Shown: piece by piece, positions 1-10,303 of the stretch
Position numbering within the stretch: the stretch's first letter is position 1
Layout: each line of letters starts with the position of its first letter
Assembly (NCBI GenBank): GCA_946482375.1
Contig: CAMLRH010000036.1
Span: forward strand, 1 to 13,489
Reading direction: 5' to 3'
Length of the DNA stretch: 13,489 nucleotides
Source: an uncultured Caulobacteraceae bacterium
GTDB lineage: Bacteria; Pseudomonadota; Alphaproteobacteria; Caulobacterales; Caulobacteraceae
Made by a program: the position numbers and the translations under genes
The notes under the pieces: model-generated
What the model saw: the letters and a program-made list of their open reading frames with translations, nothing else
Told to the model about the DNA's origin: nothing
Database searches by the model: none

Positions 1-35
1 GCGAAGGCCTTCAGGATGGAGCTGACCACAGGCAT
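1..35 (-). CDS. N-terminal fragment of a gene leaving the window, possibly an IclR-type regulator
   Basis: On the minus strand an ATG at 35-33 opens a frame reading MPVVSSILKAF before the window ends. An AGGGGG purine run lies just upstream (about 37-42). Its spacing suits a GTG two codons later (29-27) better than the ATG, so the exact start is uncertain. The residues resemble the opening of IclR-family regulators, which often begin with a Ser-Ser-x-Leu-Lys-Ala-Phe-type helix, but eleven residues cannot prove a family. The gene lies downstream of iolA in the same direction, after a 115-base gap holding an operator-like site, so it probably has its own promoter. Treat the function as a guess; the existence of a start here is moderately supported. 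Confidence 0.35.
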   Translation of the reverse strand, partial: MPVVSSILKAF

Positions 36-108
36 TCCCCCTAAGCGTCGGCTGTTCTGGCGAGCCGACTCTGGTTCACTGGCAGCCTAAGCGACGGCGA
101 TGCGCAAT

Positions 109-122
109 GGAAGGATTTTTCT
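109..122. promoter_or_regulatory. IolR-type operator candidate, GGAA-N6-TTCT
   Basis: The site reads GGAA (109-112), six bases, TTCT (119-122), matching seven of eight defined positions of GGAA-N6-TTCC. The same element is perfect at 8175-8188 between the regulator and the dehydrogenases. It lies about 75 bases upstream of the left-edge gene start and directly overlaps the AT-rich inverted repeat at 119-142. I recall GGAA-N6-TTCC being proposed for RpiR-type IolR regulators in alphaproteobacteria, but the link here is inference. Confidence 0.4.
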
Positions 123-142
123 ATTTGATGATAGAAATAGAA
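119..142. repeat. AT-rich inverted repeat TTCTATTT-N8-AAATAGAA
   Basis: TTCTATTT (119-126) and its exact reverse complement AAATAGAA (135-142) flank an 8-base spacer. The arms are AT-rich in a GC-rich genome and there is no following T-tract, so a protein-binding operator is more likely than a terminator. AAATAGAA also occurs at 12949-12956, in the TonB-receptor promoter region, and on the minus strand at 7239-7232 near iolC. The binding protein is unknown. Confidence 0.45.
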
Positions 143-150
143 CAACTCCT

Positions 151-1650
<1,500 letters not shown>

Positions 1651-1670
1651 GGCGCGCTCCTTTTTAGGCT

Positions 1671-2477
1671 TTAAGGTTTCTTGGCGATCCAGTCGTGGGC
1701 CGGGTCGTTGCGGAAGATCCACGCCCGTTTGGGCCCCGCCATCACGTTCAGATAGTAGAGGTCGTAGCCGTGCGGCGCGCCGACAGGGTGGTAGCCGCGC
1801 GGCACCATGACGACGTCGCCGTCCTGCACGCAGACGGTCTCGTCGAGGCTGCGGTCGTCGGTGTAGACGCGCTGGAAGGCAAAGCCCTGCGGCGGGTCGA
1901 GACGGTGGTAGTAGGTCTCTTCCAGCTGGGTCTCCTGCGCCTCTGTCGCCGTGTCGTGCTTGTGCGGCGGATAGCTCGACCAGTGACCGCCCGGCGTGAT
2001 GACCTCCACCACCAGCAGGCTGTCGGCGGGCTCGGTCTCGGGCAGGATGTTGCGCACGAAGCGCTGGTTGGTCCCCTGCCCGCGCACCTCGCGAGACATG
2101 CGCGAGGCGTCGATCAGGCGCGGCTCGCCGGAGCCGAAGCCGGGCGCGGTGCAGACGGCGAGTTCGACATCGCTGTGGGCTGTGACGGACCAGTCGGCGC
2201 CGGCGGGCGCATAGACCGCGGCGGGCGCGGCGTCCTCGAAGACGCTGGTGCGGCCGCCGATGTCGGTGAACCGGGCCGAACCAGCGGCGATATCGGCCTT
2301 GCCGACCAGCAGGACGAGGCAGGCCTCACGCCCCGCCTCGCCGCCGCTGACCGACTGCCCCGCCTTCAACTTGTGGACCTTGAAGCCGACGTGTTCCCAG
2401 CCGGCGCTCTTGGGCGTCACCTCCAGGACGACGCCGTCGGTCGCCGGGTCGTGCGGGCGGACGAGGAGGTTGCTCAT
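1671..2477 (-). CDS. iolB: 5-deoxy-glucuronate isomerase
   Basis: IolB isomerises 5-deoxy-D-glucuronate to 2-deoxy-5-keto-D-gluconate, the step between IolD and IolC. The 268-residue protein carries the family's hallmark stretches: SREVRGQGTNQRFVRNILPE (about 128-147), the metal-site-like PPHKHD (170-175), LEETYYHR (185-192), PQGFAFQRVYTDD (196-208), VPRGYHPV (225-232) and YYLNVMAGPKRAW near the end. These fit a cupin-fold, metal-binding isomerase of normal length. The ATG at 2477 overlaps the iolE stop codon by four bases (ATGA), with GAGGAAGG just upstream, so translation is probably coupled to iolE. No odd features are seen. Confidence 0.95.
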   Translation of the reverse strand: MSNLLVRPHDPATDGVVLEVTPKSAGWEHVGFKVHKLKAGQSVSGGEAGREACLVLLVGKADIAAGSARFTDIGGRTSVFEDAAPAAVYAPAGADWSVTAHSDVELAVCTAPGFGSGEPRLIDASRMSREVRGQGTNQRFVRNILPETEPADSLLVVEVITPGGHWSSYPPHKHDTATEAQETQLEETYYHRLDPPQGFAFQRVYTDDRSLDETVCVQDGDVVMVPRGYHPVGAPHGYDLYYLNVMAGPKRAWIFRNDPAHDWIAKKP

Positions 2478-3373
2478 GCCGCCTTCCTCAGGCCGGCCTC
2501 GCGCGCCTCGCGTTCCAGCGTCGAGAGGCCAAGCTCCGCGTGTTCGCGCGGGTCAGCCTTGGCCGGGTCCTGCTCGGCTTCGATGATGATCCAGCCTTCG
2601 TAGGCGTTGTCGGCCAGCGCACGCATGACGGCGCCGAAGTCGATGTCGCCATCGCCCGGCACGGTGAACATGCCGTCGAGTACGCCGTCGAGGAAGCTCA
2701 TGCCCTCGCGCCGCACGCGCCGGAACACCTCGCCGCGCACGTCCTTGCAGTGGACGTGGGCGATGCGGCTCGGGTGCTGCCGGAGCAGCTGGATCGGGTC
2801 GGCGCCGCCGAGCGTGGCGTGACCGGTGTCGAGCGTCAGGCCGACGCTGGAGCCTGTGCGACGGATGAATTCCTCGATGTCCTGCGGCCGCTCGACCACC
2901 GTGCCGAGGTGGTGGTGGTAGGCAAACTTCAGCCCCTGCCCTTCGATGTAGTCGGCGAATTCGGTGACGCGGGCGCCGAACTGCTCCCAGCCGGCGTCGT
3001 CCAGCTGCGGCGTTGCGCTCAGCGGTGTGCCCCGAGCGCCGTGGATGGCGTTCGACGTTTCGGCGTGGACGAAGACCTGGCAGCCCATGGCCTTGAGCAG
3101 CGACAGGTGCGCCTGCGCGGCCTCGATCTCGGCCTCCACGTCACGGACCAGCAGCTCGCCGCTGTACCAGCCGCCGACGAGGTCGATGCCGTAGCGGTCC
3201 AGCAGGGCCTTCAGGACTGCAGGGTCCTTCGGAAACTTGCCGCCGAGCTCCACGCCCTCGAAGCCCACGTCGCGGATGTCGGCGAGGATCGACTCCAGCG
3301 GCGTGTCGCCGCCGAGCTCTGGCATGTCGTCGTTGGCCCAGGCGATGGGGCTTACCCCGAACCGGATGGTCAT
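2474..3373 (-). CDS. iolE: Inosose dehydratase (2-keto-myo-inositol dehydratase)
   Basis: IolE dehydrates 2-keto-myo-inositol to 3D-(3,5/4)-trihydroxycyclohexane-1,2-dione, the second pathway step. The 299 residues form a TIM barrel of the xylose isomerase/AP endonuclease superfamily. The start MTIRFGVSPIAWANDDMPELGGD (1-23) is typical of the family. Candidate metal-site segments are AYHHHLGTVVE (151-161), LTLDTGHATLGG (179-190, Asp182), HVHCKDVR (206-213, His208) and IIIEAEQDP (262-270, Glu265). The ATG at 3373 lies five bases after the iolD stop, with a GGGAG motif about ten bases upstream. Its TGA overlaps the iolB ATG. Function is secure from motifs and position; exact metal ligands are assigned by analogy. 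Confidence 0.95.
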   Translation of the reverse strand: MTIRFGVSPIAWANDDMPELGGDTPLESILADIRDVGFEGVELGGKFPKDPAVLKALLDRYGIDLVGGWYSGELLVRDVEAEIEAAQAHLSLLKAMGCQVFVHAETSNAIHGARGTPLSATPQLDDAGWEQFGARVTEFADYIEGQGLKFAYHHHLGTVVERPQDIEEFIRRTGSSVGLTLDTGHATLGGADPIQLLRQHPSRIAHVHCKDVRGEVFRRVRREGMSFLDGVLDGMFTVPGDGDIDFGAVMRALADNAYEGWIIIEAEQDPAKADPREHAELGLSTLEREAREAGLRKAA

Positions 3374-3377
3374 GGGA

Positions 3378-5221
<1,844 letters not shown>

Positions 5222-5225
<4 letters not shown>

Positions 5226-7144
5226 GCCGCCGCCTCGACCGAATTGCGCGCCGTGCGCCAGGCCTCGACGAGGACCGTCAGGCGTTCGGCGAGGGAGGCG
5301 ATGGCGGCCTCGTCGTCCAGTTCGCCGGCAAACCAGCCGCGGGCGACGTCGTTGAAGATGGTGCGGCCGACGGCAAAGCCCTTCACCGTCTGCACCGGCG
5401 CCGCTGCCTTGAAGGAGGCGAGCAGCTCCTCCTGCGGAGCTGAGAGGCCCAGCAGCACGACGCCACGGCAGAGGGGATCGTTCTTCAGGATCACGGCCTC
5501 GATATTGCGCCAGGCGCGGGGGTCGTCGGAAGGCTCCAGCTTCCACCAGTCCGGCTTGATGCCCAGATCGTAGAGCCGCTGCAGCGCCCTGGCGATGGTG
5601 TGGCCGTCGACCGCCATGCCCTTGGGCGCGATGACTTCCATGAGAAGCTCGTGGCCGGTCTTGCGGCAGGCGTCGAACAGCCGAAGCAGCTGCGCCTCCT
5701 GCTGCTCGCGAAGGCCCGCCTCGTCGTCGGGATGGTAGAAGACGAGGCACTTCACCACGTGCCCGACCGGCCAGACGGCCAGTTCGGTGGCGACGTCCGC
5801 CGAGCACTCGAACTCCAGCGGCCGCGACTGCGGCAGCTCGATGGGCCGGCCGATCCAGTAGGGATAGCCTGCGGCCTCGGCGAGGGCGTCGGCGCCGTAG
5901 CGGCCGTCGAGCAGCACGCCGAAACGGTCATCGCCCCGCGCTACCTGATCGACCGCACGCAAGGCCAGCGCCTTGAAGTCGCCGATGCGGCCGGCATCGG
6001 CGCCGAGCTCGCGGGCGAGGTCCTCGAACTGGACGCGGTGATCGACGGCGAGGACCGTCAGCTCGGGATAGGAATGGGCGCGGGTCGTCGCCCAGTGCAG
6101 GTGTTCGAGCTCCTCCCATTCGCGCAGGCGGAACGGGCGCTCCTTCGCCGAGCGGAAGAATTCCATCTCAGGCCAAGTCGGCATGGCGGGCGCGCAGCCG
6201 TGGCGGGAGACCACAATGGCGCCGGCGGCGTTGCCGAGTTCGCAGCAGGTCTCCAGCGGCAGCTCGCGCAGCCAGCCGCGCAGGAAGCCGCTCATGAAGG
6301 CATCGCCCGCGCCGAGGACGTTATAGACCTCGACCTCGAAGCCCTTGCCGACGACGCCGGCGTCCAGCGAGTCCGGAATGGCGCCTGCGAAGGCGGTGCA
6401 ACCCTTGGGCCCCCGCTTGCAGACCAGCAGCGCATCGGTGTGGCCGCGGACCGCCTTCAGCGCCGCCAGCGTGTCGGTCGTGCCGCCGAGGATGTGGAAT
6501 TCCTCTTCCGTGCCCACGATGAGGTCGCAGAGCGGCAGCACGGTCTGGAGCTTGGCCGTCACACCCTCATGCGCCACGAAGCGGTTCTCGCCGGCTTCCA
6601 GCGCCGTCAGGCCCCACAGCACCGGCCGGTAGTCGATGTCGAACACGACTTTGCCGCCGGACGCCCTGGCCAGCTTCGCCGCCTTGACACTCATGTCGAA
6701 GACGTTCGGCTGCGACAGGTGGGTGCCGTTGATCAGCACCGCCTTCGCCTGCGCGATGAAGGCGGGGTCGACGTCGCCTTCGTCCAGCGCCATGTCGGCG
6801 CAGTTCTCGCGGTAGAAGATGAGCGGGAAGGTGTCCTGGTCACGAATGCCGAGAATGACGAGCGCGGTCAGACGGTCGGGGTCTGACAGCACCCCGTGGA
6901 CCGAGACCCCTTCCCGCTCGAGCTGCTCGCGGATGAAGCGGCCCATGTGGTCCGCACCCACCCGTGTGAGCAACCCTGTCTTGAGGCCGAGCCGGGCGCC
7001 GCCGATGGCGGTGTTGGTGGGACTGCCGCCGACGTACTTGGCGAAGGACATCATGTCCTCCAGCCTTCCGCCCACCTGCTGACCGTAAAGGTCGATGCTG
7101 GAGCGGCCGATGGCGATCAGGTCGAGTGTCTTTTCGTGCGCCAT
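5222..7144 (-). CDS. iolC: Bifunctional 5-dehydro-2-deoxygluconokinase / DUF2090 aldolase-like fusion
   Basis: The kinase half phosphorylates 2-deoxy-5-keto-D-gluconate. The other half probably cleaves the product to DHAP and malonate semialdehyde. The ATG at 7144 gives 640 residues and has GAAGG close upstream; a GTG at 7165 would add seven residues. Residues 1 to about 325 are a PfkB/ribokinase-type kinase, with GRSSIDLYG (13-21), YVGGSPTNTAIG (37-48) and NVLGAGDAFMSGFLRG (275-290, catalytic Asp281). Residues about 340-640 match the DUF2090 domain fused to IolC in many proteobacteria, with LAVDHR (365-370) and KCLVFYHPDD, reminiscent of class I aldolases such as LacD. No separate iolJ is present in the window, consistent with the fusion supplying that step. 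It is first in the operon, with an 89-base upstream gap. The kinase call is firm; the aldolase role rests on family knowledge. Confidence 0.93.
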
Positions 7145-7233
7145 GGGCCTTCGCGTAACAATCACAGCGCCCCGGCGCCGTTCACATGTAACGTCTATTC
7201 CAAAATGTTCGGCGCTGCAATGTTCGTTTCATT
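7145..7233 (-). promoter_or_regulatory. Upstream region of iolCDEBA with operator-like repeats
   Basis: This gap between the regulator's stop and iolC probably holds the operon promoter. It contains GTAA-N6-TTCC (7188-7201), seven of eight matches to the element shared by other promoters here. It also holds two AATGTTCG copies (7204-7211 and 7219-7226) spaced exactly 15 bases. TTCTATTT (7232-7239) runs over the regulator's stop codon. No clear -35/-10 pair could be assigned. Confidence 0.45.
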
Positions 7234-8082
7234 CTATTTGCGCGCTTTCGTGCTCTCGAAGGCAAAGCCGATGACGAGCGCCTGGGCCAGGCAAATGGAG
7301 GCGGCCAGCGAGCGGAAGGTGCGCACTTCCGATTCGCGCACCTGCAGCACCAGGGTGGCGAGCTTGGCGATCGGGCTGACCAGGCTGTCGCTGATGGAGA
7401 GGATTCTGGCGCCCTTGTCGGCGGCGATCTCCACCGCCTGCACCGACTCTTCGGCGTAGGGCTGGTAGCTGACGGCGATGAGGAGGTCCTTGGGGCCGAT
7501 GGTCTGCACCTGCTGGCGGGTGAGGCCGGCGACGCCGTCGACGAACATGGTCCGCTTGTTCACCTGCTGCAGCGAGTAGGCGAGGTAGGACGAGACGGGG
7601 AAGGCGCGGCGGAAGCCGACGACATAGACGGTCTCGGCCTTGCGGATGAGGCTGACGGCCTCGACCATCTCCTTCTCGCTGACAGTCTGGCCAAGGCTCT
7701 GCAGGGCCAGCGTGTTGCCCTCAACGAACTCGGCCAGCAGCTCGGCTCCGTCGCCCGCGGCGCGCTGGTCGACCTTCTCCGTGAAATTGCGGATGCGCTC
7801 GCTGTAGCCGAGGGCCATGTGGCCGGAGAGCAGCCCATCGCGGAACAGGCGCTGCATCTGGCTGGCGCCGTCGAAGCCGAACGTCTTGGCGAAGCGGACG
7901 ATAGCCGAGGGCTGCACGCCGGCGCGCTCGGCGATCACCGCGAGCGTCTCCAGCGCCAGCTCGTTCGGCTCGTCCAGCACGTAGCGCGCGATCTGCTGCA
8001 GACGCTTGCTGAGCTGGTCGTAGCGTTCGAGGATGGCGGCGCGAAGTTCTTCGGCCGTAGCCGGCGGCGTGATCTGGCTCAT
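7234..8082 (-). CDS. iolR: RpiR/MurR-family transcriptional regulator, probable inositol repressor
   Basis: This 282-residue cytoplasmic regulator has an N-terminal RpiR-type helix-turn-helix (about 13-90, with LAVIAERAGVQPSAIVRFAKTFGFDG at 47-72) and a C-terminal SIS domain (about 125-265, with VYVVGFRRAFPVSSYLAYSLQQV) that binds phosphosugars in this family. The ATG at 8082 is chosen because conserved sequence begins right after it (MSQITPPATAEELRAAILER). The frame stays open to 8223 but would then cover the whole divergent control region. A GAGGGG lies about nine bases upstream. The gene sits between the iol operon and two inositol-dehydrogenase-like genes. In Caulobacter and rhizobia an RpiR-type IolR at such a locus represses inositol genes, so a repressor relieved by a pathway intermediate is likely. 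The family is firm; the ligand and role are inferred. Confidence 0.85.
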   Translation of the reverse strand: MSQITPPATAEELRAAILERYDQLSKRLQQIARYVLDEPNELALETLAVIAERAGVQPSAIVRFAKTFGFDGASQMQRLFRDGLLSGHMALGYSERIRNFTEKVDQRAAGDGAELLAEFVEGNTLALQSLGQTVSEKEMVEAVSLIRKAETVYVVGFRRAFPVSSYLAYSLQQVNKRTMFVDGVAGLTRQQVQTIGPKDLLIAVSYQPYAEESVQAVEIAADKGARILSISDSLVSPIAKLATLVLQVRESEVRTFRSLAASICLAQALVIGFAFESTKARK

Positions 8083-8215
8083 GTCCCCCGGCCCCTCGAT
8101 TCCGGTTTTAGAATATCCGTTCCGCGAGCGATTACAACGGCGGCGGCGCGGATATTCCATTTTCGTTTGCGGACGGAATTTTCCTTCCATATGAGGGGGC
8201 GAGGGAGGGCCGCCG
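8083..8215. promoter_or_regulatory. Divergent control region between iolR and the dehydrogenase genes
   Basis: This 133-base gap lies between divergent start codons and must hold both promoters. It has three symmetric elements. AGAA-N6-TTCC (8110-8123) matches seven of eight positions. GGAA-N6-TTCC (8175-8188) is perfect. AGAATATCCG (8110-8119) forms a long-range inverted repeat with CGGATATTCC (8149-8158), nine of ten bases pairing. The arrangement fits a regulator binding several sites to control itself and the dehydrogenases. A GGGAGGG motif at the right end serves as ribosome binding site for the gene at 8216. No -35/-10 boxes are convincing. Confidence 0.55.
8175..8188. promoter_or_regulatory. 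Perfect GGAA-N6-TTCC operator candidate
   Basis: GGAA (8175-8178), TTTTCC, then TTCC (8185-8188) lies 28 bases before the first dehydrogenase start and just upstream of its ribosome binding site. A repressor bound here would block transcription. It is the best copy of the element in the window and defines the search for the others. Confidence 0.5.
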
Positions 8216-9202
8216 ATGTTCAAGATTGCTCAGCTGGGCGCAGGGCGCATGGGGGGCATCCACGCCCGCAGCGCCGCGGGTGATCCGAGGCTCGACCTCG
8301 CCTACATCGTCGACACCCGCTCCGACGCGGCCGGCGCACTGGCCAGCGAGGTTGGCGCCGAACTCTCGACGTTCGACGCCGTGCTTGCCGACGAGGAGAT
8401 CAAGGGCGTCATCGTCGCCAGCTCGACCGACACCCACCTCGACTTCACCCTTGCCTGCCTCGAGGCAGGCAAGGCGGTGTTCTGCGAAAAGCCTCTCGAT
8501 CTCGACGCGGGGCGCCTGAGGGCTCATGAGGCGGCCTTTCGCGCGGCCAAGGCGCCGCTCTTCGTCGCCTTCAACCGCCGCCACGATCCGCACTTCCAGG
8601 CGCTGAGGGCCAAGGTCTCCAGCGGCGCCATCGGCGAGCTGGAAACGCTGCACCTCATCAATCACGACCCGGCCTCCCCACCCCCGCACTTCATTCCGAC
8701 GAGCGGCGGGCTCTTCAAGGACTTTACCGTCCACGACTTCGACACGGCGCGCTGGATTTTGGGTGAGAAGCCGGTCGAGGTGTTCGCATGGGCGAGCTGC
8801 CTGGTGGACCCGATGATCGCGGAAATGGGCGATGTCGACACCGCGCGGCTGATCCTGCGCACTGCCTCCGGCCGCCTTTGTGTGATCAGCAACACGCGCC
8901 GCAGCGGCTATGGCTACGATCAGCGCATCGAGGCCTACGGCTCGAAGGGCATGGCGCTCGCGGCCAACCTGCCCGTCAGCACCATCAGCGCCTGGACCGA
9001 GGGCGGAGCGACGGGCGATCCGATCCACTTCGGCTTCCTCACCCGCTACGCCGAAGCCTATCGCAACGAAATGAGCCACTTCGCGGCAGTTATCGCCGGG
9101 GAGTGCGAGCCGCTCACCGGCTACGACGCCTCGATCGACTCACTGGCGCTGGCCGAGGCCGCGGCCCTGTCCGTGCAAACCGGCGCCCCTGTTCGTCTTT
9201 AG
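8216..9202 (+). CDS. iolG: Inositol 2-dehydrogenase, Gfo/Idh/MocA family (first of two)
   Basis: This enzyme probably oxidises myo-inositol to 2-keto-myo-inositol with NAD+, the entry step for IolE. The 328 residues show a Rossmann N-terminus (LGAGRMGGIH, 7-16) with an acidic residue after the second strand (Asp33), favouring NAD+ over NADP+. The Glu-Lys-Pro motif has Lys92, and KDFTVHDFD supplies Asp169 and His173. These match the Lys-Asp-His catalytic triad of B. subtilis IolG by spacing. The start ATG at 8216 follows GGGAGGG at good distance. It is transcribed away from iolR, and the next gene follows after eight bases. It lies at the position of Caulobacter idhA, so I favour this copy as the myo-inositol enzyme, but either copy could be. 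Other polyols or inositol isomers are possible substrates. Confidence 0.8.
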   Translation: MFKIAQLGAGRMGGIHARSAAGDPRLDLAYIVDTRSDAAGALASEVGAELSTFDAVLADEEIKGVIVASSTDTHLDFTLACLEAGKAVFCEKPLDLDAGRLRAHEAAFRAAKAPLFVAFNRRHDPHFQALRAKVSSGAIGELETLHLINHDPASPPPHFIPTSGGLFKDFTVHDFDTARWILGEKPVEVFAWASCLVDPMIAEMGDVDTARLILRTASGRLCVISNTRRSGYGYDQRIEAYGSKGMALAANLPVSTISAWTEGGATGDPIHFGFLTRYAEAYRNEMSHFAAVIAGECEPLTGYDASIDSLALAEAAALSVQTGAPVRL

Positions 9203-9210
9203 GAGACCCA

Positions 9211-10188
9211 ATGTTCAAGCTCGCACTGCTCGGCGCCGGCCGTATCGGCAAGATCCACGGCGCCAACGCCGCGGCCCACCCGGCCCTTTCAGTCGCCTAT
9301 GTGGTCGATCCCATGGCCGAACCGGCGCAGGCGCTGGCGAGCCAGCTGAGCGCGCGCGTCGCGAGCCTCGATGAAGCCCTGGCCGATCCGGAGATCGCCG
9401 GCGTCATCGTCGCCAGCTCCACCGACGCGCACCTCGATCACTGCAAGCGCGCCGCGGCCGTCGGCAAGGCGATCTTCTGCGAGAAGCCGCTGGATCTCGA
9501 TCTGGACCGCGCCCGCGCCGCCTCGGCCGAGCTGTCCGGCGCGCGCCTGTTCCTGGGCTTCAATCGCCGCTTCGACCCGAGCTTCCGCGGCCTGAAGGAC
9601 AAGCTGGCCGCCGGCGCCGTCGGCAAGCTCGAGACGCTGCACATCATCAGCCACGACCCTGCCCCGCCGCCGGTCAGCTACGTCAAGGTCAGTGGCGGCC
9701 TCTTCAAGGACATGGCCATCCACGACTTCGACATGGCGCGCTGGATCCTCGGCGAGGAGCCGTCGGAAGTGTTCGCCGCCTCCGCCTGCCTGGTCGACCC
9801 GGCCATCGGTAAAGCGGGCGATGTGGACACCGCCAAGGTGCTGCTGCGCACGCCGTCGGGCCGCATCTGCATGATCAGCAACAGCCGCCGCAGCGGCTAT
9901 GGCTACGACCAGCGCATCGAAGCCTTCGGTTCGGGCGGCATGGTCCGCGCCGACAACATGACCGAGAGTACCGTGCAGGTGTGGAGCGAGGATGGGGCGG
10001 CCGCCGACCGCTTCCAGAACTTCTTCCTCGACCGGTACCGCGAGGCCTACCGTCTGGAGATGGATCACTTCACGGCCATCCTGAACGGCGAGACGCCGCA
10101 GGTCGGCTACGCTGACGGCGTGGCGGCTCTGGCCCTGGCCGAAGCGGCCGGCGAATCCGCCCGCAGCGGTAAGCCCGTCCGCCTGTAA
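9211..10188 (+). CDS. Second inositol 2-dehydrogenase-like protein, Gfo/Idh/MocA family
   Basis: This is a 325-residue paralogue of the preceding gene. The first 100 residues align without gaps at about 57 percent identity by eye, and the C-termini share near-identical blocks (RRSGYGYDQRIEA, GxPVRL). It keeps LGAGRIGKIH (7-16), acidic Asp33, Lys92 in EKP and Asp167/His171 in KDMAIHDFD, so it should be an active NAD-dependent dehydrogenase. The ATG at 9211 is preceded by AGGAG that overlaps the upstream stop codon, giving strong initiation and co-transcription. The frame stays open further upstream, but that part shadows the first gene. A likely explanation is duplication followed by specialisation, for example on scyllo- or chiro-inositol. 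The substrate cannot be told from sequence, so no symbol is given. Confidence 0.8.
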   Translation: MFKLALLGAGRIGKIHGANAAAHPALSVAYVVDPMAEPAQALASQLSARVASLDEALADPEIAGVIVASSTDAHLDHCKRAAAVGKAIFCEKPLDLDLDRARAASAELSGARLFLGFNRRFDPSFRGLKDKLAAGAVGKLETLHIISHDPAPPPVSYVKVSGGLFKDMAIHDFDMARWILGEEPSEVFAASACLVDPAIGKAGDVDTAKVLLRTPSGRICMISNSRRSGYGYDQRIEAFGSGGMVRADNMTESTVQVWSEDGAAADRFQNFFLDRYREAYRLEMDHFTAILNGETPQVGYADGVAALALAEAAGESARSGKPVRL

Positions 10189-10217
10189 ACGGCGCTCACC
10201 ACCCCACAAAAAGAAAA

Positions 10218-10246
10218 GGCGGCGACCTTAGGGAAAGGTCGCCGCC
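10218..10246 (-). terminator. Intrinsic terminator of the TonB-receptor transcript
   Basis: A perfect 12-bp stem (GGCGGCGACCTT at 10218-10229 with AAGGTCGCCGCC at 10235-10246) encloses a 5-base loop. On the minus strand it is followed by a T-rich run (complement of the A-rich 10208-10217), the classic pattern for a rho-independent terminator of the receptor gene. On the plus strand no T-run follows, though the stem may still slow transcription out of the dehydrogenase genes. Confidence 0.85.
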
Positions 10247-10273
10247 AGTAACCGCGCTAGGAGGACTTAGGCG

Positions 10274-10297
10274 CGGCGGGGCGCGCGAACCCCGCCG
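10274..10297 (-). other. Second GC-rich hairpin just after the receptor stop
   Basis: CGGCGGGG (10274-10281) pairs with CCCCGCCG (10290-10297) around an 8-base loop, seven bases beyond the receptor stop codon in its transcript. No T-run follows. It may protect the mRNA end or assist the terminator further on. Confidence 0.4.
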
Positions 10298-10303
10298 GCT
10301 TGA

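Larger units (their letters stand above)
36..150. other. Non-coding gap downstream of iolA, rich in repeats
   Basis: No convincing gene lies here. The stretch holds four features. A 7-bp perfect hairpin, GTCGGCT (47-53) with AGCCGAC (63-69), has a 9-nt loop. A near-perfect 13-base direct repeat, CCTAAGCG[T/A]CGGC, lies at 40-52 and 86-98. An operator-like GGAA-N6-TTCT site lies at 109-122. An AT-rich inverted repeat spans 119-142. The hairpin has no T-tract on either side, so it is not a typical intrinsic terminator. The region probably combines the end of the iol transcript with the promoter and leader of the next minus-strand gene. Confidence 0.6.

Noticed and set aside
47..69. Intrinsic terminator after iolA
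   Set aside because: The 7-bp hairpin is perfect, but neither strand has a T-run after it.
5226..5807. Upstream extension of the iolD frame
   Set aside because: It overlaps the iolC coding sequence and is Arg/Gly-rich with no homology; the GTG at 5225 starts exactly at the conserved IolD N-terminus.
8083..8223. Upstream extension of the RpiR regulator frame
   Set aside because: It would add 47 unconserved residues covering the divergent promoter region; conserved sequence begins at the ATG at 8082.
8132..9079. Minus-strand open frame of 315 residues opposite the first dehydrogenase
   Set aside because: It is antisense to a clear Rossmann-fold enzyme and has no recognisable domain.
8788..9210. 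Upstream extension of the second dehydrogenase frame
   Set aside because: It runs inside the first dehydrogenase in another frame; the ATG at 9211 has a strong AGGAG and starts the Rossmann fold.
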